NCBI RefSeq assembly: GCF_004217115.1
Contig: NZ_SHKN01000001.1
Location: 685,781-749,780, forward strand
DNA: 64,000 nucleotides
Origin: Ancylomarina subtilis
GTDB taxonomy: Bacteria; Bacteroidota; Bacteroidia; Bacteroidales; Marinifilaceae
Reading direction: 5' to 3'
The position numbers and the translations under genes were made by a program. Shown in pieces: positions 1-8,444 of this stretch (its first letter is position 1; each line of letters opens with the position of its first letter). The notes beneath the pieces are model-generated. The model was not told where the DNA came from. It made no database searches and was given only the letters and a program-made list of their open reading frames with translations.

Positions 1-139
1 GTAAGCTATTGCTTAACGATTCAACTTAGGCGTTTTCTGTTTTAAAATTCAAAGATGTTAGGATCAAGCCTTTAAAATATTTTTTAATGGTTCCACACAT
101 CATGGGCAAAATTATTTTAAATAAATTCTTCTCAAAGCC

Positions 140-169
140 TTGTATTATCTAATAAAAACAATACTTTTG
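140..169 (+). promoter_or_regulatory. Candidate Bacteroidota promoter for the small RNA at about 176-327
   Basis: A TTG at 140-142 and TACTTTTG at 162-169 match the Bacteroidota -33/-7 consensus (TTG, TAnnTTTG) with a 19-nt spacer. The same arrangement, with very similar surrounding bases, lies in front of the acetate carrier at 525-554. Nothing coding follows before the terminator at 295-327, so the promoter would drive a short untranslated RNA. Confidence 0.5.
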
Positions 170-175
170 CCAACG

Positions 176-327
176 CTTTGAAACAATACAGACACTGTAT
201 GTTTATAAGTTTAAACTGGTAAATCATTCTTCTTAATAAGAATTCGATATAAAGATCTTTCTCACACTTGGCTTCCACCTGTGTGAGCTAAGCTAAACCC
301 TTATCATTTATTTGGTAAGGGTTTTTT
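176..327 (+). ncRNA. Candidate small RNA with three hairpins, copy 1 of the GCTTCCAC element
   Basis: I see no convincing gene in 1-582. This stretch holds a hairpin at 186-200 (ATACAG/CTGTAT), a second at 261-287 (CTCACAC/GTGTGAG, loop containing GCTTCCAC) and a terminator hairpin at 295-324 (loop ATTTATTT) followed by a T-run. The last two hairpins recur at 1181-1241 with the same loops and different, still complementary stems, which is the pattern of conserved RNA structure. A promoter-like sequence sits at 140-169, so an RNA of about 150 nt is plausible. The alternative is the 3' end of an upstream gene outside the window. I know of no family name for it. Confidence 0.5.
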
Positions 328-524
328 GCATTAATTCCTACCTCAATTTTCAATCTATCATTCTATTTAAAACAGCTCTAAGCAAGGAACCTAAACAGCA
401 ACAACAATCGCATATTACCCTGTTTATCAAACTCTTTCACAACACACCAAATGCATCCACTTTTACTTTATTTTACATTAATTCCGGACAGTCACAAGCA
501 TTTGATAATAATCGATTTTTGACC

Positions 525-554
525 TTGCCATATTTGATAAAAAGAATACTTTTG
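525..554 (+). promoter_or_regulatory. Promoter of the acetate carrier gene
   Basis: TTG at 525-527 and TACTTTTG at 547-554, separated by 19 nt, fit the Bacteroidota -33/-7 consensus. Transcription would begin near 561, leaving a leader of about 20 nt before the ATG at 583. Confidence 0.6.
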
Positions 555-582
555 CGGCTGCTTTTTACAACAAAAATCTAAT

Positions 583-1161
583 ATGGAAAACACACAATTC
601 ATTATTCAAAAAGACAACACAGCAAATCCAGGACCATTAGGACTTTGCGGGTTTGGTTTAACAACCATCTTATTAAACTTGCACAATGCAGGTCTATTCG
701 GTATGGATACCATGATTCTAGCGATGGGTATATTTATGGGAGGTATCGTACAAGTTATTGTAGGTACGATGGAATGGAAAAAGAACAACATCTTTGGAAC
801 CATGGCTTTCACATCTTATGGTATCTTCTGGCTAACACTGGTATTTTTAATGATGCTTCCTAAAATGGGATTAGGCACAGCACCTACAACAACTGCAATG
901 GGATATTACCTGACTGTTTGGGGAATTCTGTCACTGGGATTTTTTGTAGCAACACTCAAATTGGGTAAAGTAATCGCTATCCTTTTTGGAACCGTTGTTT
1001 TATTATTTGCCCTATTGGCAATTGCAAACTTCACTGGCAGTCATATGATACACACAATAGCGGGTATCGAAGGCGTTATCTGTGGCTCAATCGCTGTTTA
1101 CATGGCCATAGCAGAACTTTTAGAAGCAGTTTACGGACGTCAACTTCTTCCTTTAAAATAG
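583..1161 (+). CDS. satP: Acetate/succinate uptake transporter, GPR1/FUN34/YaaH (SatP) family
   Basis: A 192-residue inner-membrane protein. It has the family signature NPGPLGL at residues 15-21, just before the first membrane helix, followed by six hydrophobic segments and short loops, which is the normal SatP length and topology. Family members take up acetate or succinate with protons as hexamers; the substrate here is inferred from the family. The gene is single, with its own promoter at 525-554 and a two-hairpin terminator element 20 nt after the stop. An upstream promoter plus terminator unit at 140-327 looks like the same cassette without the gene. Confidence 0.9.
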   Translation: MENTQFIIQKDNTANPGPLGLCGFGLTTILLNLHNAGLFGMDTMILAMGIFMGGIVQVIVGTMEWKKNNIFGTMAFTSYGIFWLTLVFLMMLPKMGLGTAPTTTAMGYYLTVWGILSLGFFVATLKLGKVIAILFGTVVLLFALLAIANFTGSHMIHTIAGIEGVICGSIAVYMAIAELLEAVYGRQLLPLK

Positions 1162-1180
1162 GATTATATAAAAATCTTTT

Positions 1181-1244
1181 CAGGCTTAGCTTCCACAAGC
1201 CTGTTTAAGTGAATCCCTCATCATTTATTTGATGAGGGATTTTT
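1181..1244 (+). terminator. Two-hairpin GCTTCCAC element, copy 2, terminating satP
   Basis: The first hairpin pairs CAGGCTT (1181-1187) with AAGCCTG (1197-1203) around a loop containing GCTTCCAC. The second pairs 1212-1222 with 1231-1241 perfectly around ATTTATTT and is followed by T residues. Compared with copy 1 at 261-327 the loops and the preceding ATCTTT are kept while both stems change in a compensating way. The second hairpin acts as the terminator; the role of the first is unknown. Confidence 0.75.
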
Positions 1245-1315
1245 AATTGGCTTCATTTCTCAACTTAGAAAAGTTATGGTAACTTTAGTACACATGAATT
1301 AAAGATTCCCCAGCT

Positions 1316-1741
1316 ATGTCAGATCTAGTTCACATTGTTTACATGAGTTTTTCATCAAAAAAACTAAGCGAATCAGACTTGAATGATTTTTTAAAATTAA
1401 TCCGGAAAAAAAATCAGGAACGTGGTGTGACAGGATTACTGCTCTACAAAGATGAAGCATTCATTCAGCTTATCGAAGGGAATAAAGAAACAATAGACCA
1501 ACTTTTCAATATCATTTCTAAAGATTCTCGCCATTCTAACATCCTTAAACTTTTAGAAGAGCCTATTAGAAAAAGAGCATTTCCTGACTGGTCAATGGGC
1601 TTTCGTACAATAAATAATGATCAGATCAATCAAATACCCGGCTTCTCTGATTTCATGCAAAACAATCATTCTAAAATTGATAATAACAAATGTGCTGAAG
1701 CTGTCAGCCACTTATTATACAGCTTTCGAAAACACACCTAA
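1316..1741 (+). CDS. BLUF-domain blue-light sensor, single domain
   Basis: A 141-residue protein consisting of one BLUF domain plus a short tail. The flavin-site residues known from AppA/YcgF-type BLUF domains are present: Tyr9, Asn33 (in KKNQERGVTG), Gln51 (in FIQLIEG), and Trp92 and Met94 in WSMGF. It should therefore bind FAD and photocycle; this is inferred from the residues. No output domain is attached, so it must signal through a partner. It stands alone between satP and the convergent BCCT gene, ending at a hairpin shared by both (1763-1797). The start ATG follows a short AT-rich leader. Confidence 0.92.
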   Translation: MSDLVHIVYMSFSSKKLSESDLNDFLKLIRKKNQERGVTGLLLYKDEAFIQLIEGNKETIDQLFNIISKDSRHSNILKLLEEPIRKRAFPDWSMGFRTINNDQINQIPGFSDFMQNNHSKIDNNKCAEAVSHLLYSFRKHT

Positions 1742-1762
1742 AATCATCCGTTTCTAAATAAA

Positions 1763-1797
1763 AAAATGAGACGCAACTAAAAGCTACGTCTCTTTCT
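1763..1797. terminator. Bidirectional terminator between the BLUF and BCCT genes
   Basis: GAGACG (1768-1773) pairs with CGTCTC (1787-1792); an A-run on the left and a T-rich stretch on the right allow termination in either direction between the two convergent genes. Confidence 0.6.
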
Positions 1798-1799
1798 AT

Positions 1800-3413
1800 T
1801 TATTCAAGAATACACTCAGCTTCTTTCTCTTCAACTTTCCGCTTTTCAGGTTCTGCCAGATCGATAAGGGAAGGTTCTTCCTTGTATTCCGTTAAGGATT
1901 TATAAAAACTGTAGCACATGACTATTAAAATGATTGCAAATGGTATAGCCGTTAAAATTGATGCCGTTTGTAAAGCTGTCAAACCACCTCCAATCAAGAG
2001 AATTGCAGCAATTAACCCCTCCATAGAGGCCCAGAATATTTTCTGACCTTTAGGTGCATCATGTCGTCCACCGGAAGTCAATGTGTCGACAACAAATGAA
2101 CCCGAATCTGAAGACGTAACAAAAAAGCTAGCCACCAGAATCACGGTAAGCAAGGATGAAAATGTTGTAAATGGATACTGTTCAAGAAGATGATAAATGG
2201 CAGTTGCCACATTATTATTTACTGCTTCAGTAATCACATGGTTTCCTATAAGTTCCTGGAAAATAGCACTCCCTCCAAACACGGTTAACCAAAGCATAGT
2301 CAGTAGGGTTGGAACCAACATCACCCCTAAAATAAACTCTTTGATTGTTCTTCCTTTAGAAATACGGGCTATAAAAATCCCAACAAAAGGCGACCAGGAG
2401 ATCCACCATGCCCAGTAGAAAACCGTCCATGAACTTTGCCAGTTTTTAGCTTTACCTACCCCATTATAAGTATTGGTCCAAAAACTCAACTCAAAAAACT
2501 CACCTACATAATGTCCAATATTTTGAATAAACGATTTGCACAAAAACAGCGTTGGACCAACCAAAAGCATAAAGACCAACAGAAAAATTGCCAATCGCAT
2601 ATTCCATTCACTTAACTTTCGTATCCCCTTATCAAGTCCTAGTATTAGTGATAAGGTTGCAAAAACGGTGACAACGACAATAATGATGACCTGAATTCGA
2701 TCGCTATTTTCCCAATGGAAAAGGTATTCCAAGCCAGCATTAATTTGTTGAGCACCCAGTCCTAAAGATGTCGCCAGTCCAAACAGGGTTGCAATTACCG
2801 AAATAATATCAATAATATCACCAATAGGACCGTATATCTTATCTCCCAACAAGGGGTGAAAAATTGAACGTATGGTTAGAGGCAATTTCTTGTTGAAAGT
2901 AAAAAAAGCCAAAGCAACCCCAACAATCGCATATAATGCCCAGGCATGTACACCCCAATGCAAAAAAGTAATCCCCATGGATGTTTTGGCAGCAAACACA
3001 TCTGCCCCTGGCGTTTTTAGAAAAGGGTTGCTATTAAAATGAAAAATAGGCTCAGCCACGCTCCAAAATAAGAGTCCTATTCCCATTCCTGCACTAAAAA
3101 GCATAGCAAACCAGCCCATACGTGAAAACTCAGGTTTAGCATCCTTGCCTCCAATTTTGATTTTAGAAAATTTACCAAAACCCAGGTATAAAGCAAATAT
3201 CAATAAGGCATTTACCAGAAGGATAAAGAACCATCCAACTTTATTGGAAACGTAATTTTGTGTATCAGCAAACCATTGTTCCATCGGTTTACCTACGATC
3301 AATGTTGTACTTACTAGTGCTACTATTATTAGTAAAGAGGTAATAAAAACCGGTCCGTTGGCCTTTATCCCTAAAAATGTTTTCTTGTCACTACGTATTA
3401 TCTTTTCACTCAT
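1800..3413 (-). CDS. BCCT-family betaine/choline/carnitine transporter
   Basis: A 537-residue membrane protein with about twelve hydrophobic helices. The BCCT hallmarks are visible: GMGIGLLFWSVAEP at 109-122 (Na+-coupled members have this Gly-Met-Gly-Ile-Gly stretch) and the aromatic substrate-box segment WAWWISWSPFVG near residue 335. A polar charged tail of about 30 residues may be regulatory, as the BetP tail is. It probably imports glycine betaine or a similar trimethylammonium solute for osmoprotection. It lies 20 nt after the outer-membrane protein gene at 3434-4597 and is probably cotranscribed, giving a cross-envelope uptake pair. Confidence 0.93.
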   Translation of the reverse strand: MSEKIIRSDKKTFLGIKANGPVFITSLLIIVALVSTTLIVGKPMEQWFADTQNYVSNKVGWFFILLVNALLIFALYLGFGKFSKIKIGGKDAKPEFSRMGWFAMLFSAGMGIGLLFWSVAEPIFHFNSNPFLKTPGADVFAAKTSMGITFLHWGVHAWALYAIVGVALAFFTFNKKLPLTIRSIFHPLLGDKIYGPIGDIIDIISVIATLFGLATSLGLGAQQINAGLEYLFHWENSDRIQVIIIVVVTVFATLSLILGLDKGIRKLSEWNMRLAIFLLVFMLLVGPTLFLCKSFIQNIGHYVGEFFELSFWTNTYNGVGKAKNWQSSWTVFYWAWWISWSPFVGIFIARISKGRTIKEFILGVMLVPTLLTMLWLTVFGGSAIFQELIGNHVITEAVNNNVATAIYHLLEQYPFTTFSSLLTVILVASFFVTSSDSGSFVVDTLTSGGRHDAPKGQKIFWASMEGLIAAILLIGGGLTALQTASILTAIPFAIILIVMCYSFYKSLTEYKEEPSLIDLAEPEKRKVEEKEAECILE

Positions 3414-3433
3414 TCTATATAATTCCTTTTTGA

Positions 3434-4597
3434 TTAAAAGTAATAGCCTACATTAATATTAAAGCGCATCTCCCACTTGGCATCCAAGGTCCCAGATGCC
3501 AATGCGTTCGTCCATTCAGATCCTAACCAAGGCTGATTTTTACCCGCAGCCAAGTCAAAATAAGTGTAAATGTTACCTGCAGTAAACATAGCGCCTGTTA
3601 CATTCATGATTGAACTTTCGAAATTGCTTTCTGCCTTATCCATGTAACCAAAATCATTGTAGATAACGACATTCGATACGGGGCCCCATTTTAAAGGAAT
3701 GGTATAACTTAATCCCAGGGTATACAAATTTGCTTCAGAAGCGACCAAATAAGGTGCCCCATAAGCAGTCATAGCAATCACATTCTCGGGTTCGCTATCC
3801 AGATTTTTAGCACTGTATTTGTAGTTGGCAACCTGAGCTTTCACACCGAATTGACCTGCTTGCAACTCATAATAAGCAGCAAGAGCATAATGGTTTCCCA
3901 TTTCTTCGGTATCTAAATTATATAGGCCACCATATTGTGCTGATACCCCCAGACGATGTTTTGCTTTCGAGTTTTCAATTTTATAGGATAAGTTCCCATT
4001 CAATTGATTCACCTCTTTATTTCTAATATTCGATTGACCGTCTCCAGTCAAATCAATTGAACTGACATCGTAGGAATAGCGGCTATTGGAAACATCAGAT
4101 TTATTCCCAAAGCGAAGTTCTTCGGCATTTTTGAAGAAAGCCAGACTGTAGTCCCATTTTTCACCCTGATGAGTGAACTTGAACCCCATATCGTGATCAT
4201 CCTCCAGACCGACATAATAATTTAGACTGAAAAACCAGGAGTTTGAATTGTATTTTGTAATGCCAAAAGGCACTTGGGTTAAACCAAAATGCAACTCGTC
4301 GTTTTTATTAAAATCGTAGGCAATCCAGCCTTGTTTTAACATGGCGCCTCCAAAATCTTCAGAATAGAATCGATATTCTGCATTGACTTTTAATCCTTTG
4401 TACTGTGCCTTAGCGTTTAATCGGAATACATCGTAGCCCAAATCGCCACCACGTTTTTTTTGTGCGTCTTTCCAGCTGGAATAATTGTAATTGAATCGTA
4501 ATGCACCGCCAATATCAACAACAGGTTTCTCCTGTGCATGCACGAAAATAGTGGACATAAGGAAACAAATCCCCAGCCACGTTTTTAAATAAAACAT
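3434..4597 (-). CDS. Outer-membrane beta-barrel porin, OprO/P-like
   Basis: A 387-residue protein with a signal peptide ending at HAQ (about residue 22), alternating amphipathic strands throughout and a C-terminal aromatic strand ending GYYF, as expected of an outer-membrane barrel inserted by BamA. The overall pattern resembles phosphate-selective porin-like proteins of Bacteroidota, but substrate selectivity cannot be read from sequence. It is the upstream partner of the BCCT transporter, with only 20 nt between them, so passage of the BCCT substrate through the outer membrane is the likely role. A perfect 8-bp hairpin lies 52 nt before the start (4649-4668). Confidence 0.75.
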   Translation of the reverse strand: MFYLKTWLGICFLMSTIFVHAQEKPVVDIGGALRFNYNYSSWKDAQKKRGGDLGYDVFRLNAKAQYKGLKVNAEYRFYSEDFGGAMLKQGWIAYDFNKNDELHFGLTQVPFGITKYNSNSWFFSLNYYVGLEDDHDMGFKFTHQGEKWDYSLAFFKNAEELRFGNKSDVSNSRYSYDVSSIDLTGDGQSNIRNKEVNQLNGNLSYKIENSKAKHRLGVSAQYGGLYNLDTEEMGNHYALAAYYELQAGQFGVKAQVANYKYSAKNLDSEPENVIAMTAYGAPYLVASEANLYTLGLSYTIPLKWGPVSNVVIYNDFGYMDKAESNFESSIMNVTGAMFTAGNIYTYFDLAAGKNQPWLGSEWTNALASGTLDAKWEMRFNINVGYYF

Positions 4598-5163
4598 AGA
4601 TGTAAATTAGATGAATATGACATGCAGAATTAGGTGCATGCAATTGGGTATCCGTTCTACAACGGATATAAAGTGAGCCTAGTTATGGGATGGTGGGAGA
4701 AACTTATCAGACAGTATTCTGAAAATAAGAAACTGAAAGCTATAAATTCTGGTATTCCTTTTATCGTGAAGATTACTTGGTTTTAATTCCATAGCGCACA
4801 AAAGTAGGTATTAATTATTTGTTTGCACAATAATTAACGAACTTATCTGACTATTTCATTTCAGAAACACATCAATACCATCATATTACGACCAGATTCA
4901 GAACATGTTATATTCCTTTATAAGTTGGGTGATCGTTTAAAATAGTTAGCTTTTATAATGTGAAATTGAAGACCTTATAAGAGAAAGAAAACCTCGACTG
5001 ATCACTCTCGACATGTTAAGATTTAACCTGCTTATAGATGTTTATTACTGAATAAATTTATAATCTTTCAGGATAAGACTTCAAATGGAAGTGCTGTATT
5101 CATACACAATATTTGTAGTTTTAGCAGAAATTCAAAAAACTTTCAAAACGAATAAATACACCC
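4598..5163. promoter_or_regulatory. Divergent intergenic region with a perfect hairpin
   Basis: 566 bp between the divergently transcribed porin and ATP-grasp genes, without a credible ORF. TATCCGTT (4649-4656) and AACGGATA (4661-4668) form a perfect inverted repeat with a 4-nt spacer, placed in the probable leader of the porin mRNA; it could be an operator or an RNA hairpin. I could not assign promoters with confidence here. Confidence 0.4.
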
Positions 5164-6324
5164 ATGATACTATTAGATAAACCCTACGTATCTCAATTCC
5201 TTAAAGATACAATTACAGAATATAAGTTTCAGGCCATTGATACGGGCGATATTATCGAAGATGGAGAAATCTCTTTAATAAATCCGGAAGAGATTATTCA
5301 AACCTTTAAAAACGAGCCCAATAGTCGTCTTTACACCAACTCCGAAAATTCAATCAATTGGGTGATCAACAATCTTGGCTTTACAAGGCTACCAGAATAT
5401 ATCAACTTGTTCAAAAATAAGGTTGAGTTTCGTAAATTAATTAAAAGCATTTATCCCGATTTCTTTTTTAAAGAAGTGTCCTTAAAAGATCTTGATCAGA
5501 TTAATTTAGAAGAACTTCCTATGCCCTTCATTATTAAGCCCTCTATTGGCTTCTTAAGTTTAGGCGTACATAAGGTCGTTAATAAAGAAGAATGGCTCAA
5601 AGTCAAACAAGATATCCAAAATGAATTTACAAATGCGAAAAATTTATTCCCCATCGAAGTTGTTAATGCCTCATCTTTTATAATTGAAGACGTAATTGAT
5701 GGTGAGGAGTTTGCTTTTGATGCTTATTTTGATGAAAAGGGTGATGCTGTTATCCTTGGCATATCAAAGCATTTATTTGCCTCTGAAAAGGATGTGAGCG
5801 ATCGTGTTTATTATACTTCAAAGAAATTGATTCAATCCTATTTGCCTCAGTTCACCCAATTTGTTGAAGCATTAGGTCAACGCGCTGACATAAGAAATTT
5901 CCCGGTCCATATCGAGGTGCGTGTGGATGCAAAGGGCAAATTAATTCCCATCGAGGTCAATCCTATGCGATTTGGGGGCTGGTGTACCACGGCCGATCTG
6001 ACTCACGCTGCAACTGGCTTAAATCCCTATTATTCATATCTGAATAACACGCCTCCGGATTGGGCACAAGTATTAGATAAAATGGACGATGAAATTTATA
6101 GCCTGATCATTCTTGATAATTCCACAGGTATTCCATCAACCGATATCTCTCACTTCGATTACGGAAAACTGCTGACCAAATTTTCAAATCCCTTGGAGTT
6201 GAGAAAAACCGATTACAAGACCTATAATATCTTTGGCATACTCTATACCAAATGCAAGGAAGATGAATTCATTGAAATTGAAGAGATTCTTGTTTCAGAT
6301 CTTAATGAGTTTGCTCATCGATAG
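5164..6324 (+). CDS. ATP-grasp domain protein, carboxylate-amine ligase type
   Basis: A 386-residue cytoplasmic protein. The ATP-grasp core is visible: a strand with the nucleotide-binding lysine (MPFIIKPSIGFLSLG, about residues 120-134), a second lobe (EEFAFDAYFDEKGDAV) and the metal-binding strand IPIEVNPMRFGG, which carries the conserved Glu-x-Asn. Such enzymes join a carboxylate to an amine or thiol through an acyl-phosphate. The acceptor cannot be predicted and no neighbour suggests a pathway. It is monocistronic and ends at a strong bidirectional hairpin. Confidence 0.85.
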   Translation: MILLDKPYVSQFLKDTITEYKFQAIDTGDIIEDGEISLINPEEIIQTFKNEPNSRLYTNSENSINWVINNLGFTRLPEYINLFKNKVEFRKLIKSIYPDFFFKEVSLKDLDQINLEELPMPFIIKPSIGFLSLGVHKVVNKEEWLKVKQDIQNEFTNAKNLFPIEVVNASSFIIEDVIDGEEFAFDAYFDEKGDAVILGISKHLFASEKDVSDRVYYTSKKLIQSYLPQFTQFVEALGQRADIRNFPVHIEVRVDAKGKLIPIEVNPMRFGGWCTTADLTHAATGLNPYYSYLNNTPPDWAQVLDKMDDEIYSLIILDNSTGIPSTDISHFDYGKLLTKFSNPLELRKTDYKTYNIFGILYTKCKEDEFIEIEEILVSDLNEFAHR

Positions 6325-6345
6325 TAAAGCATCGACTCAGATATA

Positions 6346-6382
6346 AAAAAAGAGATGTTGTGATATGCAGCATCTCTTTTTC
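6346..6382. terminator. Strong bidirectional terminator
   Basis: An inverted repeat of about 14 bp (AAAAAGAGATG at the left arm, CATCTCTTTTT at the right) with an A-run before and a T-run after. It lies between the convergent ATP-grasp and ClC genes. Confidence 0.85.
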
Positions 6383-6409
6383 TTTATAAAGTCAAATTTA
6401 AGAATGCTA

Positions 6410-7705
6410 TTAGACTTCACCTAAAGTACGTCCGGTTTCCCGAATTTTAGTGGCGATTTTCGTTTCCCCAATAACCTGTGAACTGTAGATTCCATGATGT
6501 CCCGAAATCAGGTAAGCCACAATACAGGCAATGGCAACATAAGGACTGCAAGCTATCCCAAAAAGCTCAATCGCCATAATACTTGAAGCCAATGGCGTAT
6601 TGGATGCTCCGGAAAATACAGCAACAAAGCCCATAGCCGCTAAAAGGCCAACTGGTAAAGGTAAAAATAAGGATAGAGCACTTCCTAAAGCTGCTCCGAT
6701 AAAGAACAAGGGGGTCACCTCTCCGCCCTTGAATCCTGCCCCCAGCGTAATAGCAGTCAGCAGAAGTTTAAAAAAGAAAACGTATGGCGCTTGCTGAACG
6801 GTAAATGATTCAGCAATTGTGGGCAGTCCCAAACCCAAGTATTTTGTAGTGCCTAAAAGCCCAGCTATTAATAAAATCAAAAGTCCACCAAAGAATGGTC
6901 GCATATAGGCTCTTTTGATGTATTTACTACTGAGTTTACTGTATGAAGATGTCAACTTAATAAAGCCCAGTGAAGCTAAACCGAAGCATATTCCTGCCAA
7001 TATTGTAATTAGCAAGCCCTGCAAATCGATATGCGGTACAAAACCCAGAATATAATGCGAATGCGAGACGCCGTATAATCGGGTGACATAATCGGCCATA
7101 AAGGATGAAGCAAAGGCTGGGAAAATAGCATTGTACTTGATTTTTCCCATATGATAAACCTCCAAACCAAAGATCGCTCCCGCCAAAGGCGTTCCGAAAA
7201 CCGCACCAAAACCAGCACTCATCCCCGAGATTAGGATCACTTGTCGATTGTACTTACTGAGTTTGAATATCCGGGTCAGTTGATCTGATATCGCAGCACT
7301 CATCTGTATGGCTGTCCCCTCTCGACCTGCCGATCCTCCAAAAAGGTGAGTAAAAACAGTCCCTCCCAGAATAAAAGGAGCCAAACGAAAAGGAAGAATC
7401 TTCTTTGGTTTATGAATATTACTAATCACCAGATTGTTTCCCGGTGCAATCTCTTTCCCCCATCGGTAAAATACATATCCCAATAAAATTCCAGCTAAGG
7501 GTAACAGGTAAATAATCCATTCGTGGGCATTTCGATAATCAGTAGCATATTCCAGACTAATTAAGAAAAACGCACAAGCCGAGCCGACACAAATGGCTAT
7601 CACAATGGATAAGAGGAACCACTCTAATATAGATAAAAGAGCAGGTTGTTTGGTCAGAATAAATTTACGAACACGTGAATATGAGCGGTACAGATCTTTT
7701 TGCAT
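6410..7705 (-). CDS. ClC-family antiporter, probable fluoride exporter (CLC-F type)
   Basis: A 431-residue membrane protein from the ATG at 7705. An upstream in-frame GTG at 7753 lies inside the riboswitch and is not a likely start; AGGA stands 6 nt before 7705. ClC signatures: GGSAGREGT with the gating glutamate at residue 129, the GAGFKGGEVTPLFFIG segment, and GTPLAGAIFGLE. The usual chloride loop GSGIP is replaced by APGNNLV and GREGP by GREGT, departures I associate with fluoride/proton antiporters of the CLC-F clade. The fluoride riboswitch in its leader gives independent support. The protein would expel fluoride from the cytoplasm. Confidence 0.9.
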   Translation of the reverse strand: MQKDLYRSYSRVRKFILTKQPALLSILEWFLLSIVIAICVGSACAFFLISLEYATDYRNAHEWIIYLLPLAGILLGYVFYRWGKEIAPGNNLVISNIHKPKKILPFRLAPFILGGTVFTHLFGGSAGREGTAIQMSAAISDQLTRIFKLSKYNRQVILISGMSAGFGAVFGTPLAGAIFGLEVYHMGKIKYNAIFPAFASSFMADYVTRLYGVSHSHYILGFVPHIDLQGLLITILAGICFGLASLGFIKLTSSYSKLSSKYIKRAYMRPFFGGLLILLIAGLLGTTKYLGLGLPTIAESFTVQQAPYVFFFKLLLTAITLGAGFKGGEVTPLFFIGAALGSALSLFLPLPVGLLAAMGFVAVFSGASNTPLASSIMAIELFGIACSPYVAIACIVAYLISGHHGIYSSQVIGETKIATKIRETGRTLGEV

Positions 7706-7734
7706 AACAATCCTGTGAAGTTGGATACTATTTT

Positions 7735-7790
7735 CGCAGGAGTCATCAGCCACCAGGCAGTTAAGTAGGAAAACCCCATTTCCTTTAGAG
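7735..7790 (-). promoter_or_regulatory. Fluoride riboswitch (crcB motif) controlling the ClC antiporter
   Basis: Read on the minus strand, GGAAATGGGGTTTTCC (7783-7768) is followed by a linker with TTAACTGCC, then GGCTGATGACTCCTGC. This matches the crcB/fluoride RNA layout: a first stem closed by GG...CC with an ATGGnG loop, then AACnGCC...GGCTGATGACTCC, in which CTCC pairs back with the loop GGGG. The 3' part runs into ATCC...GGAT, which can fold over the AGGA ribosome site before the ATG at 7705. That suggests translational control, released by fluoride. The identification rests on my recollection of the consensus and was not scored. Confidence 0.85.
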
Positions 7791-7794
7791 CTTG

Positions 7795-7822
7795 CAAATT
7801 TATGACTTTTTTTTTAGATCAA
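7795..7822 (-). promoter_or_regulatory. Promoter of the fluoride riboswitch-antiporter mRNA
   Basis: On the minus strand TTG (7822-7820) and TAAATTTG (7802-7795) are separated by 17 nt and match the Bacteroidota consensus. Transcription would start near 7789, a few bases before the first riboswitch stem, as expected for a riboswitch leader. Confidence 0.7.
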
Positions 7823-8034
7823 AAATCTTAATGTGAAAAGTGGTGTCTAAAGTGTTTCTAAAAACCTGATGAGCTTCACAACCGTCGTATCACCATACTT
7901 ATTTTAATATGATATTTCATCGATATTTCTTAACTTGAATTAAGTCCTGTTTAGCGAATTACAGAACTCTATTATTGAGTCATACAAACAGAATTACAAT
8001 GATTTATAATACTTATTAAAAAAACTATAACACC

Positions 8035-8439
8035 ATGGGAACAAACTATTTATGTCCACATTGCAGAGGCATATTAAATGTAAAAGAGTATCTCATTTTC
8101 GCTGCTAAAAATTCGAACAATGAAAGTGGTCTTTTGCTACTTCATCCCGAAATAGGAAACTACACCAGTTTTAAGAATAAAGACTTTAAACTTGATATTG
8201 GCGAAGAAGTCACTTTATACTGCTCCATCTGTCATTCTAATTTGGAGAGTAAAAAACACAAAAATTTTGCACAAGTACAATATCTGGACCTTAACGGACA
8301 TGAGTCAACAGTCATTTTCTCAAAAATTTATGGCGAAAAAGTAACCTATCATGTGGATAATAAAAAGATATTATCCTATGGAGAACATTGCAAACGCTAT
8401 GCCGATCCGGAATGGTTTTTAGATAATTCTATAGATTAA
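8035..8439 (+). CDS. Small zinc-ribbon-like protein of unknown function
   Basis: A 134-residue cytoplasmic protein with two CxxC pairs, CPHC near the N-terminus and CSIC near residue 64, that could bind one zinc ion as a split zinc ribbon. The region after the second pair is beta-rich with a short acidic tail. I do not recognise a named family. It stands alone between the divergent ClC gene and the convergent copper operon and ends just before that operon's terminator. Confidence 0.65.
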   Translation: MGTNYLCPHCRGILNVKEYLIFAAKNSNNESGLLLLHPEIGNYTSFKNKDFKLDIGEEVTLYCSICHSNLESKKHKNFAQVQYLDLNGHESTVIFSKIYGEKVTYHVDNKKILSYGEHCKRYADPEWFLDNSID

Positions 8440-8444
8440 AAAAA

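Noticed and set aside
312-581. 89-residue plus-strand ORF before satP
   Set aside because: It starts inside the loop of a terminator hairpin, covers the satP promoter and has no recognisable protein features.
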